NCBI GenBank assembly: GCA_041558415.1
Contig: JBFFEY010000012.1
Span: 7,739 to 71,738 of the forward strand
Source: SG8-39 sp041558415
Lineage (GTDB): Bacteria > Pseudomonadota > Gammaproteobacteria > Burkholderiales > SG8-39
DNA: 64,000 bases
Reading direction: 5' to 3'
The notes beneath the pieces were generated by a model that ran no database searches, was not told the DNA's origin, and saw only the letters and a program-made list of their open reading frames with translations. Positions within the stretch are counted from its first letter, which is position 1. The number at the start of each line of letters is the position of its first letter. The translations under genes were made by a program, and so were the position numbers. Below are positions 18,158-26,809 of the stretch, piece by piece.

Positions 18158-18930
18158 GGCTGCCTCTTCCCTTTCTGCATCGCTTGCATGAGCCGCGGCA
18201 TCGTGCGCTGCGGCTCGCCCGATTCGTAGGCGAGACGCTGGTAGCGTTTCGCCGCGACCAGGATGTCGTCGAACTGCGCCTGCGTCAGCTCACGCATGCG
18301 CTGCTTGGTGATGCGAATCGCGTGCGGCGGCCGCTCGGCCAGCAGGCGCGCCCGCGCCAGCGCCTGGTCGAGCACAGCCTCGCGCGCCACCAGTGCGTTG
18401 ACCAGGCCGAGCTGGTAGGCGCGCTCGCCGGAAATCAGCTCGCCGGTCAGCGAAAGCTCGGCGTTGATGCCGAACGGCAGGTGCCACATCATGAGCGAGG
18501 TGCCGAGGATCGACCCCAGTCCGGTCTTCACCTCCGGCTGGCCGATGCGCGCCTCCGCGTGCGTCACGCGCAGGTCGCAGTAGAGCGCGATCTGGTAGCC
18601 CGCCCCGGCGGCGACGCCGACCACCGCCGCCACCGTCGGCTTGTCGAGGGCGCGCACCGCGGCGTAGGCCGCGTGCAGCTCGGTGAACCAGCGATCGACG
18701 TCGTCGATCGTGTAGCCCGCGCCCTCGGCGAGGTCCTGCCCGGCGCTGAAGGCGCGCTCGCCGGCGCCGGCAATCACCACCGCGCGCACCGCCCGATCGG
18801 CGTTCAGGGCGGCAAGCGCCGGCGGCAGCGCGCGGCGGATGTCCTCGTTGATCGCGTTTAGCGCCTGCGGCCGATTCAGCCGCACGACGGCGATGCCGCC
18901 GTCCCGGTGATCGACGAGGACGGCGGACAC
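18154..18930 (-). CDS. Enoyl-CoA hydratase/isomerase-family protein
   Basis: 258 residues of the crotonase fold. The oxyanion-hole segments are AFSAGQDLAEG and VVGVAAGAGYQIALYCDLR; RIGQPEVKTGL carries one of the two glutamates used by hydratases, while the second position (around GSILGTSL) is not acidic, which leaves the exact chemistry open. It lies between gap and pgk: 1 bp from the gap stop codon, and overlapping the pgk start. Co-expression with the Calvin cycle enzymes is therefore nearly certain, but its role there is not known to me. Confidence 0.85.
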   Translation of the reverse strand: MSAVLVDHRDGGIAVVRLNRPQALNAINEDIRRALPPALAALNADRAVRAVVIAGAGERAFSAGQDLAEGAGYTIDDVDRWFTELHAAYAAVRALDKPTVAAVVGVAAGAGYQIALYCDLRVTHAEARIGQPEVKTGLGSILGTSLMMWHLPFGINAELSLTGELISGERAYQLGLVNALVAREAVLDQALARARLLAERPPHAIRITKQRMRELTQAQFDDILVAAKRYQRLAYESGEPQRTMPRLMQAMQKGKRQP

Positions 18931-18931
18931 G

Positions 18932-19945
18932 CTACTTGGCGTTCATCATGGCGACCGCGGTGTCCAGCATGCGGTTCGAGAATCCCCATTCGTTGTCGTA
19001 CCAGGCCGTCACCTTGACCAGCGTGCCCGCCGACACCTTGGTCAGGGTCGAATCGAACACCGAGCTGGCCGGGTTGTGGTTGAAGTCCGACGACACCAGC
19101 GGGTCTTTGTTGTATTCGAGCACGCCCTTGAGCGACCCGTCGGCGGCCTTCTTCACCGCAGCGTTCACCTCGTCGACCGTGGTGGCCTTTTTCGCCACGA
19201 ACGAGAGGTCGACGATCGACACGTTGATCGTCGGCACGCGGATCGCGAAGCCGTCGAGCTTGCCGTTTAGGTGCGGCAGCACCAGGCCGACCGCCGCCGC
19301 TGCCCCGGTCTTGGTCGGGATCATGTTCTGCGACGCCGAACGGGCGCGCCGCAAGTCGGAGTGATACACGTCGGTCAGCACCTGATCGTTGGTGTAGGCG
19401 TGGATCGTGGTCATGAGCCCTGATTCGACGCCGATCGCATCGTCGAGCGCCTTGACCAATGGCGCAAGGCAGTTCGTCGTGCACGAAGCGTTGGAAACCA
19501 CGGTGTGGCTCGCCTTGAGCGTGTTCTCATTCACGCCGAACACGACGGTCGCGTCCACGTCCTTGCCGCCCGGCGCCGACAGCAGCACTTTCTTGGCGCC
19601 CCCCTTCAGATGCGCGCTCGCCTTTTCCTTGCTGTTGAACAGCCCGGTGCACTCGAGCACGATATCCACGCCCATGGCCTTCCAGGGCAGCTTGCCCGGA
19701 TCGCGCTCGGCGAGCACCTTGATCCGCTCACCATTGACGACGAGCGAATCCCCGTCGACTTCCACTGTGCCGTGGAAGCGGCCGTGCGCGGTGTCGTACT
19801 TCAGCAGGTGCGCGTTGGTCTTCGCGTCACCCAGGTCGTTGATGGCCACGAACTGCAGGTCGTGCTTCTTGCCGTCCTCGTAGTGCGCGCGAAGGATGTT
19901 GCGTCCGATGCGCCCGAAACCGTTGATGGCTACCTTGATGGTCAT
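18932..19945 (-). CDS. cbbG: Glyceraldehyde-3-phosphate dehydrogenase, type I
   Basis: 337 residues. NGFGRIGRNILRA is the NAD(P)-binding start, and the catalytic cysteine is C155 in SNASCTTNCLAP. Near the C-terminus WYDNEWGFSNRMLD is typical. In autotrophic growth it reduces 1,3-bisphosphoglycerate to glyceraldehyde 3-phosphate. The open frame continues upstream through the transketolase gene, but homology starts at the ATG at 19945, 29 bp after transketolase. It is followed without spacing by the enoyl-CoA hydratase gene. Confidence 0.95.
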   Translation of the reverse strand: MTIKVAINGFGRIGRNILRAHYEDGKKHDLQFVAINDLGDAKTNAHLLKYDTAHGRFHGTVEVDGDSLVVNGERIKVLAERDPGKLPWKAMGVDIVLECTGLFNSKEKASAHLKGGAKKVLLSAPGGKDVDATVVFGVNENTLKASHTVVSNASCTTNCLAPLVKALDDAIGVESGLMTTIHAYTNDQVLTDVYHSDLRRARSASQNMIPTKTGAAAAVGLVLPHLNGKLDGFAIRVPTINVSIVDLSFVAKKATTVDEVNAAVKKAADGSLKGVLEYNKDPLVSSDFNHNPASSVFDSTLTKVSAGTLVKVTAWYDNEWGFSNRMLDTAVAMMNAK

Positions 19946-19974
19946 GCTCAACTCCTGCTCTCCAAAGACTACCC

Positions 19975-22023
19975 TCAGATGATGGACTTGACGGTCGCGG
20001 CGACGTTGTCCGCCGTGAATCCGAAGTGTTTGAACAGCTCGCCCGCCGGTGCCGACTCGCCAAAGCGGTCCATGCCGACCACGCCGCCCTGCAGGCCGAC
20101 GTACTTGCGCCAGAAATCGCTCACCCCCGCCTCGACCGCGATGCACGGTACGCCGTGCGGCAGGACTTCGGCGCGGTAGCCGGCATCCTGCCGGTCGAAG
20201 ACCGTCGTCGACGGCATCGACACCACGCGCACCGCAACGCCCTCGGCGGCGAGCCTCTGCTGCGCCTCGAGCGCGATCGACACTTCGGAGCCGGTGGCAA
20301 TGATCACGGCGCGCGGCGTGCCCGCCGCGTCCCCGAGGACGTAGCCGCCGCGCCGCACGCTGGCGAGCGTGGCCGGCGACCGCGTGATGAACGGCACGTT
20401 CTGGCGCGAGTACAGCAGCGCCGTCGGGCCGTCGCTGCGCTCGAGCGCCGCCGCCCAGGCGAGCGCGCTCTCCACCGTGTCGCAGGGCCGCCAGACATCC
20501 AGCCCCGGAATCATGCGCAGCGTCGCCGCCTGCTCGATCGGCTGGTGCGTCGGCCCGTCTTCGCCCAGGCCGATCGAGTCGTGCGTGAACACGTAGACCA
20601 CGCGCAGCTTCATCAGCGCCGCCATGCGCAGCGCGTTGCGCGCATAGTCGGAGAAAACGAGGAAGGTGCCGCCATAGGGGATGAAGCCGCCGTGCAGCGC
20701 AGTGCCGTTCATCACCGCGCACATGCCAAACTCGCGCACGCCGTAGAACAGATAGTTGCCGCCGTCCTCGCGCCCGATCACCTTGGAGGCCTTGACCATC
20801 GTCAGGTTCGAGCCGGTGAGGTCCGCCGAGCCCCCGAGCAGTTCCGGCAGCGAGGGCTTGATCGCCTCGAGCGCGATCTGCGAGGCCTTGCGCGTGGCCA
20901 CGGTCTCCGCCTTGGCCTCGAGCTCGCGCACCAGGGCCTCGACGCGCTCGTTGAAATCGCGCGGCAGCACACCCGCCATGCGCCGCAGGAAATCCGCCGC
21001 CAGCTCGGGGTGCTCGGCTTCATAGTGCGCGAACCGCTTCTGCCAGCGACGCTCGGCACGCTTGCCCCTGGCGCGCGCGTCCCAGGCGTCATAGACCGGC
21101 TGCGGAACCTCGAACGGCGGGTGGGGCCAGCCGATCGCCGCGCGCGTCGCGGCGACCTCGGCCTCGCCGAGCGGCGCGCCATGCGCGCCACCGCTGTTCG
21201 CCTTGTTCGGCGCGCCCTTGCCGATGATCGTCTTGCAGCAGATCAGTGTCGGGCGTGATTTCTCGCGCTTGGCCTTGCGGATCGCGCGGTCCACGGCGTC
21301 GACGTCGTGCCCGTCGACGTTCGCAATCACCTGCCAGCCGTAGCCGGCGAAGCGCTTCGGCACGTCGTCGGTGTACCAGCTCGCGATCTGGCCCTTCTCG
21401 GAGTCGATCGAAATGCCGTTGTCGTCGTAGAACGCGATCAGCTTGCCCAGCCCGAGCGTGCCGGCAAGCGAACAGGCTTCATGCGACACGCCCTCCATCA
21501 TGCAGCCGTCGCCGAGGAAGACGTAGCTGTGGTGATCGACGATCTCGAAGTTCGGGCGGTTGAAGTGCGCCGCGAGCAGCCGCTCGGCGATCGCCATGCC
21601 GACCGCGTTCGACACGCCCTGGCCGAGCGGCCCGGTGGTCGTCTCGACGCCCGGCGTGTGGCCCACCTCCGGGTGTCCCGGCGTCTTCGAGCCGAGCTGG
21701 CGGAAGCGCCGCAGCTCGTCCATCGGCAGCGCGTAGCCGGTGAGGTGCAGCAGGGCATAGAGCAGCATCGAGCCGTGGCCGTTCGACAGCACGAAGCGGT
21801 CGCGGTCGGCCCAGGCCGGGTTCGCCGGGTTGTGCTTCAGGTGCCGCCCCCACAACGCAACCGCGATCTCGGCCATGCCCATCGGCATGCCGGGATGGCC
21901 GGAGTTCGCTGCCTGCACCGCATCCATGGCAAGCGCGCGGATCGCGTTCGCCATGTCGCGCGTCGATGCCGCGGCCGCGGGTTTTCGGGATTTGGATGTT
22001 GCGCCGGCGGTTTGGGAGTCCAT
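19975..22023 (-). CDS. cbbT: Transketolase
   Basis: 682 residues, full length. AANSGHPGMPMGMAEIAVALWG at the N-terminus, the thiamine-diphosphate motif FLGDGCMMEGVSHE (around residue 170), and the central TPP-activating DSIGLGEDGPTHQPIEQ are intact. The N-terminal ~25 residues are a Ser/Ala/Lys-rich extension. It transfers two-carbon ketol units in RuBP regeneration. The 142-bp gap upstream contains a 16-bp palindrome that may mark an internal promoter. Confidence 0.95.
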   Translation of the reverse strand: MDSQTAGATSKSRKPAAAASTRDMANAIRALAMDAVQAANSGHPGMPMGMAEIAVALWGRHLKHNPANPAWADRDRFVLSNGHGSMLLYALLHLTGYALPMDELRRFRQLGSKTPGHPEVGHTPGVETTTGPLGQGVSNAVGMAIAERLLAAHFNRPNFEIVDHHSYVFLGDGCMMEGVSHEACSLAGTLGLGKLIAFYDDNGISIDSEKGQIASWYTDDVPKRFAGYGWQVIANVDGHDVDAVDRAIRKAKREKSRPTLICCKTIIGKGAPNKANSGGAHGAPLGEAEVAATRAAIGWPHPPFEVPQPVYDAWDARARGKRAERRWQKRFAHYEAEHPELAADFLRRMAGVLPRDFNERVEALVRELEAKAETVATRKASQIALEAIKPSLPELLGGSADLTGSNLTMVKASKVIGREDGGNYLFYGVREFGMCAVMNGTALHGGFIPYGGTFLVFSDYARNALRMAALMKLRVVYVFTHDSIGLGEDGPTHQPIEQAATLRMIPGLDVWRPCDTVESALAWAAALERSDGPTALLYSRQNVPFITRSPATLASVRRGGYVLGDAAGTPRAVIIATGSEVSIALEAQQRLAAEGVAVRVVSMPSTTVFDRQDAGYRAEVLPHGVPCIAVEAGVSDFWRKYVGLQGGVVGMDRFGESAPAGELFKHFGFTADNVAATVKSII

Positions 22024-22044
22024 GGTGGCGTGATCCTGCTTGCG

Positions 22045-22060
22045 GTGAAAGATCTTTCAC
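22045..22060. promoter_or_regulatory. 16-bp perfect palindrome upstream of cbbT
   Basis: GTGAAAGATCTTTCAC is self-complementary over its full length and lies 22-37 bp upstream of the cbbT start codon, in the only sizeable gap (142 bp) between cbbA and gap. It could be an operator for an internal promoter or a short RNA hairpin in the leader. I know of no regulator with this exact site. Confidence 0.35.
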
Positions 22061-22165
22061 GCCTTGCGCACGGCAACCGCCGCCCGCAGGGCGAATTATC
22101 GGCGAAAACGCCACGCTGCAAAACGCGTGACGCGAAATGGAGGCTCCGACCGGCGGGGCCGGCGC

Positions 22166-23233
22166 TCAGGCCGCTTTCTTCTTCGACTGCGCCGGCTGCG
22201 CGTAGCGCTGCGCCATCTTTTCCAGCGGCAGCGGGGCGATGCGTGTCGCCTGGCCTGCGCAGCCGAAGGCCTCGAAGCGCGCCTTGCACAGATCGCGCGC
22301 AGCCTCCATCGCCGGCTTGAGCAGCTTGCGCGGGTCGAACTCGCCGGGATCCTTGGCGAGCGCGCGCCGTATTGCCCCGGTCATCGCCAGGCGGATGTCG
22401 GTGTCGATGTTGACCTTGCGCACGCCGTGGCGGATGCCCTCGCGGATCGCCTCGACCGGCACGCCGTAGGTTTCCTTCATCTTGCCGCCATGCGCGTTGA
22501 TCACCTCGAGCCACTCCTGCGGCACGGAGGACGAGCCGTGCATCACGAGGTGCGTCTGCGGGATCTTCGCGTGGATCGCCTTGATGCGATCGATCGCCAG
22601 CACGTCGCCGGTCGGCTTCTTGGTGAACTTGTAGGCGCCGTGCGAGGTGCCGATGGCGACCGCGAGCGCATCGACACGGGTTTTCGCGACGAAGTCCGCG
22701 GCCTCGTCGGGGTCCGTCAGCAACTGGTCGCGCGAGAGCTTGCCTTCCGCGCCGACGCCGTCCTCCTTGCCGGCGCTACCGGTTTCGAGCGAGCCGAGGC
22801 AGCCCAGCTCGCCTTCCACCGAGACGCCGACGGCGTGCGCCATCTCGACGGTACGGCGCGTCACCTCGACGTTGTAGTCATAGGACGCCGGCGTCTTGGC
22901 GTCCTCGAGCAGCGAGCCGTCCATCATCACGCTGGTGAATCCGGAGCGGATCGACTGCAGGCACACGCTGGGGCTCGCACCGTGGTCCTGGTGCATGACC
23001 ACCGGAATGTGCGGCCAGGTTTCGACGGCCGCCTCGAGCAGTTTGCGCAGGAACGCCTCGCCAGCGTACTTGCGCGCGCCGGCCGAGGCCTGCAGGATCA
23101 CCGGGCTCGACGTCTCGTCGGCCGCCTGCATGATCGCCAGCACCTGCTCGAGATTGTTGACGTTGAAGGCCGGCACGCCGTAGCCCTGCTCGGCGGCGTG
23201 GTCGAGTAGCTGTCGCAGCGAAATCAGCGCCAT
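22166..23233 (-). CDS. cbbA: Fructose-bisphosphate aldolase, class II
   Basis: 355 residues. Zinc-dependent aldolase motifs: YGVPAFNVNNLEQVLAIMQAA, VVMHQDHGAS with metal-site residues, and later LVMHGSSSVP. The longer form (about 350 residues) fits CbbA/Fba of the Calvin cycle, which makes fructose 1,6-bisphosphate and also sedoheptulose 1,7-bisphosphate. It follows phosphoribulokinase by 34 bp in the same operon. Confidence 0.94.
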   Translation of the reverse strand: MALISLRQLLDHAAEQGYGVPAFNVNNLEQVLAIMQAADETSSPVILQASAGARKYAGEAFLRKLLEAAVETWPHIPVVMHQDHGASPSVCLQSIRSGFTSVMMDGSLLEDAKTPASYDYNVEVTRRTVEMAHAVGVSVEGELGCLGSLETGSAGKEDGVGAEGKLSRDQLLTDPDEAADFVAKTRVDALAVAIGTSHGAYKFTKKPTGDVLAIDRIKAIHAKIPQTHLVMHGSSSVPQEWLEVINAHGGKMKETYGVPVEAIREGIRHGVRKVNIDTDIRLAMTGAIRRALAKDPGEFDPRKLLKPAMEAARDLCKARFEAFGCAGQATRIAPLPLEKMAQRYAQPAQSKKKAA

Positions 23234-23267
23234 TGTTTCCTCCCAAGTGTTGGCGGGCCGCAGCCCG

Positions 23268-24149
23268 TTAGCGCGCCAGCGCCTGCTTGCGCCGCTCCGT
23301 CAGCCGCCAGATCATCGGCGTGAAGATAAGCTGCATGGCGAGGTCCATTTTGCCACCCGGCGCGACGATCGTGTTTGCGCGCGACATGAACGAGTCGTGC
23401 AGCATCGAGAGCAGGTAGGAAAAGTCGATGCCGCGCGGATTGGCAAAGCGGATGACCAGCATCGACTCGCCCGCGGTGGGAATGTCCTGCGCGATGAAGG
23501 GGTTCGACGTGTCGACCACCGGCACGCGCTGGAAATTGATGTGGGTGCGCGCGAACTGCGGGCAGATGTAGTGCACGTAGTCGTGCATGCGCCGCAGGAT
23601 GGTGTCGGTCACCGCCTCGGTCGTGTGGCGGCGCGCGATGCGGTCGCGGTGCAGCTTCTGGATCCACTCGAGGTTGATCACCGGCACCACGCCGATCAGC
23701 AGGTCCACGTGTTGCGCGATGTTCACCGTATCGCTGATTACGGCACCGTACAGCCCTTCGTAGAACAACAGGTCGGTGCCGTCCGGCAAGGGCTCCCATG
23801 GCGTGAACGTGCCCGCCGGTTGGCCATAGGGCGCGGCCTCGTCGTCATTGTGCAGGTACTTGCGCGTGCGGCCCTGCCCGCTCTCGCCGTAGCCGCGAAA
23901 CAGCGCCTCGAGCGCCTCGAACAGATTGGCTTCCGCGCCGAAGTGGCTGAAGTGATATTCGCCGCGCGCGACTTCCTGCTCCATGCGCAGCTTCATCTCG
24001 GCGCGGTCGTAGCGATGGAAGGCGTCGCCTTCGATGAACGCGGCCTTGACGCCCTCGCGGTCGAAGATGCGCTGGAAGGTGCGCATGACCGACGTCGTGC
24101 CGGCGCCCGAGGAGCCGGTGATGGCGATGATCGGATGTTTCGCGGACAT
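23268..24149 (-). CDS. cbbP: Phosphoribulokinase
   Basis: 293 residues, the normal size of proteobacterial PRK. The P-loop is ITGSSGAGTTSVMRTF (from residue 9), followed by FIEGDAFHRYDR, LFYEGLYGAV and the ribulose-5-phosphate-binding EWIQKLHRDR segment. It phosphorylates ribulose 5-phosphate to the RubisCO substrate RuBP and is specific to the Calvin cycle. ATG 24149 is where homology begins; the frame is open further upstream into cbbF. It is 32 bp downstream of the FBPase homologue. Confidence 0.96.
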   Translation of the reverse strand: MSAKHPIIAITGSSGAGTTSVMRTFQRIFDREGVKAAFIEGDAFHRYDRAEMKLRMEQEVARGEYHFSHFGAEANLFEALEALFRGYGESGQGRTRKYLHNDDEAAPYGQPAGTFTPWEPLPDGTDLLFYEGLYGAVISDTVNIAQHVDLLIGVVPVINLEWIQKLHRDRIARRHTTEAVTDTILRRMHDYVHYICPQFARTHINFQRVPVVDTSNPFIAQDIPTAGESMLVIRFANPRGIDFSYLLSMLHDSFMSRANTIVAPGGKMDLAMQLIFTPMIWRLTERRKQALAR

Positions 24150-24181
24150 GCCTGCGTTCCCCCTGCGCGGCCCTGGCTGAC

Positions 24182-25255
24182 TCAGCCCGTGGCGCGGAAC
24201 AGGCCACGCGCGCCGAACAGCGGCGCATCGTATTCGCGCTCGTTGTAGTCGCGGTGATACAGCTCGAGACGCTCGATCTCGCCGGCTGCGCCGAACATGA
24301 GCGCCACCCGGTGATCGGGCGATTCCGGCCGCACGTCGAGCACGCGCTGCTGGCCCGTGCTGGCACCACCGCCCGCCTGCTCGACGATGAATGCCGCCGG
24401 ATTGGCGTCGCACAGCAGGCCGAGCCGCCCTGGGCCTTCGCCATTGCGACTGTCGCGCGGGTAGAGAAACACGCCACCGCGCATCAGGATGCGATGCAGC
24501 TCGGCGACCAGCGACACCACCCAGCGCATGTCGAAATCGCGGCCGCGCGGGCCGCTACGCCCCGCCATGCACTCGTCGACATAGCGCTTGACGGCAGGCT
24601 CCCAGTCGCGGCTGTTGGACGAGCCGATGGCGAGCGTGCCGGTCTCCTGCGGCAGCCGGATATTCGGGTGGGTGAGAACGAATTCGCCCAGCCCGGGGTC
24701 CAGCGTGAAGCCGTGCACGCCGTTGCCCACCGTCAGCACGAGCATCGTCGCCGGCCCGTAGAGCGCGTAGCCCGCGCAGACCTGTTCCGCGCCGGGCTGC
24801 AGAAAGTCGGGTGCCTCCGCCTCCACGCCCGGGCGCGGCGCGCGCAACACGGAAAACAGGCTGCCGAGGGCGACGTTGACCTCGAGATTCGAAGGCCGGT
24901 CGATGGCGTCGAACAGCAGCAGATATTTACCCTTGGGATAGCTTTGCGGAACGCGCAGCGGTGTCTCCCGGTCGGTGGCGAGCAATCCCGCGAGGTGGCC
25001 ACCCCACTCGCTGGTGTGCAGGAAGATCTCGCTCGCGGCATGTGCCACGCGGTCCGCGGCTGCGCCCGCGCCGCCCGCGGCGTGCTGGGCGCCCGGCGCG
25101 TTGGCGAGCCCGCCATGCGCCACCGCCCGCGCGATCGCCTTGCAAGCCAGCGCCACATCGAGAATCACGGCGTTCAGTTCGCCGCTCGCCTCCGGAAAAC
25201 GGCGCCGCTCCTCGATCAGGAACTGGACCAGCGTCGTGTGGTCGGCGAGCAGCAT
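24182..25255 (-). CDS. cbbF: Class I fructose-1,6-bisphosphatase homologue with altered active site
   Basis: 357 residues, collinear with CbbF: RRRFPEASGELNAVILDVALACKAIARAVA, FLHTSEWGGHLAG, LYGPATMLVLTVGNG and AELHRILMRGGVFLYPRD are all as expected. The metal and phosphate sites are changed, however. The usual GMASEE reads GLLATDRE (residues 90-97), DPLDGSSN reads DAIDRPSN (116-123), the NVQGE loop before residue 70 is an Ala/Gly-rich stretch, and the Glu of the LYEANP motif is Asp (D283). The fold should be kept, but activity is doubtful. It may be inactive, regulatory or changed in substrate; a normal FBPase may be encoded elsewhere. Confidence 0.85.
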   Translation of the reverse strand: MLLADHTTLVQFLIEERRRFPEASGELNAVILDVALACKAIARAVAHGGLANAPGAQHAAGGAGAAADRVAHAASEIFLHTSEWGGHLAGLLATDRETPLRVPQSYPKGKYLLLFDAIDRPSNLEVNVALGSLFSVLRAPRPGVEAEAPDFLQPGAEQVCAGYALYGPATMLVLTVGNGVHGFTLDPGLGEFVLTHPNIRLPQETGTLAIGSSNSRDWEPAVKRYVDECMAGRSGPRGRDFDMRWVVSLVAELHRILMRGGVFLYPRDSRNGEGPGRLGLLCDANPAAFIVEQAGGGASTGQQRVLDVRPESPDHRVALMFGAAGEIERLELYHRDYNEREYDAPLFGARGLFRATG

Positions 25256-25262
25256 CGGGAGA

Positions 25263-25991
25263 TCAGGCGCTCTTCAGGCTGCAGCGACGATGCAGGCTCT
25301 GGATTTCGGTGAGCGGCGCGGCAAGCGCATCGAGCGCCGGCACGACGAGGTCAGCGCCCGACAGGTCCTGCTCGACGGTCCAGCGCGAAGGCACCGCGAC
25401 CGTGACCAGATCCGCCGCCTTCGCGGCGCGCACGCCGTTCGCCGAGTCCTCGAGCACGACGCAGGCCGCCGCGGGCAGGTGCAGTGCGCCGAGCACGCGC
25501 TGATACAGATCCGGCGCCGGTTTCGGTTGCGGCACCATGTCGGCCGACACCACGGCCTCGAACCAGGTCGGCGCCGCCGCGCCGAGCGACGCCGACAGCA
25601 GTGCCGACACGTTTTCGCTAGACGAGGTGGCCGCGATCGCGAGGCGCAGCGACGCCGCGCGCGCCTCGCCGATCAGGCGCACCATGCCCGGCCGCAGCGG
25701 CAGCCGCCCGGCTGCGATCAGGTCGCGATAAATCGCCGTCTTGGTGCGGTGGATCGCCGGCACCTGCTCGAACAGCCGGTCGCGCTCGGCCGCCTCGATC
25801 GGCAGCGAGGCAATGTAATGGCGCAGCCGTTCCACGCCGCCCGAGATCTTGAGCAGGTCCGCGTACAGATGCGGCCCCCAGTCCCAGAACAGTCCCAGCT
25901 CGATGAACGCCGCATTGAAGGCCTGGCGATGCAGCTCTTCGGTGTCGATGAGCGTGCCGTCCATGTCGAAAATCAGCGCCTGCAGACTCAT
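25263..25991 (-). CDS. cbbY: HAD-superfamily phosphatase, CbbY-like (second tandem copy)
   Basis: 242 residues. The HAD nucleophile motif is FDMDGTLIDTEELHR, with motif II AIAATSS, motif III lysine in PQPKPAPD and motif IV VVLEDSANGV. The cap segment reads ISGGVERLRHYI, where CbbY phosphatases have GGKER; the lysine is valine. CbbY removes xylulose 1,5-bisphosphate, an inhibitor made by RubisCO misfire. This copy may act on another phosphate such as 2-phosphoglycolate. The start overlaps the end of the first cbbY by 4 bp, and cbbF follows after 7 bp. Confidence 0.82.
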   Translation of the reverse strand: MSLQALIFDMDGTLIDTEELHRQAFNAAFIELGLFWDWGPHLYADLLKISGGVERLRHYIASLPIEAAERDRLFEQVPAIHRTKTAIYRDLIAAGRLPLRPGMVRLIGEARAASLRLAIAATSSSENVSALLSASLGAAAPTWFEAVVSADMVPQPKPAPDLYQRVLGALHLPAAACVVLEDSANGVRAAKAADLVTVAVPSRWTVEQDLSGADLVVPALDALAAPLTEIQSLHRRCSLKSA

Positions 25992-26770
25992 GCCGTCGCC
26001 TCCGTCTTTTCGCAATGCGCCGCCCGCAGGCGCTCGATCGCCGCAAGTGCGAGCCATGGGCCGCCCGTGCGCGCCGCGTCCGAGGCCTCGAGCGGATGCG
26101 CGCGGTCGCCCAGCTGCGGCAGGACCAGCGCGGCGTCCGAGAAATCCTCGCCCGCACTCCAGCCCGTCGGCGTCACGATCGTGCACAACCCGGCGGCGCG
26201 TGCCGCGCGCAGGCCGTTCGCGGAATCCTCCAGCGCGACGCACTCGCCGGCCTGCAGCCCCAATTCGGCCAGCGCGCGGAGGTAGGCATCCGGCGCGGGC
26301 TTCTTCGCGGCGACTGCGTCGCCGCACACGCGGCTGGCAAACCAGTCGAGCGCCCCTGCGCCGAGCGTCGCTGCGATCAGCGCTTCCACATTCTGCGGCG
26401 AGGTCGTCGTCGCCAGTGCCAGCCGCACGCCGGCCGCGCTTGCCTCGCTGATGAGGCGCGCGATCCCCGGTCGCAGCATCACCTGGCCCGCGGCGACGCG
26501 CTGCGCGTAGCGCCGCGTCTTGTCGGCGTGCAGCGCCGGCACGCGCGCGCGAAGGCGCGCCTTTTCGGCTTCTTCGAGCGGCAGCGTGTCGATGAAGTGC
26601 GCGACCCGTTCCTTGCCGCCGGTGACGCGCAGCAGGTCGCCATAGCGCGACGCGTCCCAGTGCCAGGTCAGCCCTGCCGCGGCGAACGCGGCGTTGAACG
26701 CCTCGCGATGCGCGCTCTCGGTGTCCGCCAGCGTTCCGTCGACGTCGAAGATCAGCGCCTTGAGCCTCAA
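25988..26770 (-). CDS. cbbY: CbbY-type xylulose-1,5-bisphosphate phosphatase (first tandem copy)
   Basis: 260 residues from a TTG start with GGAGGGGG before it. It has the HAD motif FDVDGTLADTESAHREAF, the diagnostic CbbY cap sequence LLRVTGGKERVAHFID, motif III KKPAPD and motif IV VALEDSANGL. This fits clearance of the RubisCO inhibitor xylulose 1,5-bisphosphate in the cytoplasm. It is the first gene of the long second cbb transcription unit and has its own CbbR-type promoter at 26810-26865. Confidence 0.85.
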   Translation of the reverse strand: MRLKALIFDVDGTLADTESAHREAFNAAFAAAGLTWHWDASRYGDLLRVTGGKERVAHFIDTLPLEEAEKARLRARVPALHADKTRRYAQRVAAGQVMLRPGIARLISEASAAGVRLALATTTSPQNVEALIAATLGAGALDWFASRVCGDAVAAKKPAPDAYLRALAELGLQAGECVALEDSANGLRAARAAGLCTIVTPTGWSAGEDFSDAALVLPQLGDRAHPLEASDAARTGGPWLALAAIERLRAAHCEKTEATA

Positions 26771-26809
26771 CTATCCCCCTCCTGCCCCGGCCGGGCGCCG
26801 GAGCAGCTG

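Noticed and set aside
18932..20722. Single long open frame joining GAPDH with the region of the transketolase gene
   Set aside because: The part above 19945 is out-of-frame translation of transketolase; homology to GAPDH begins at the ATG at 19945.
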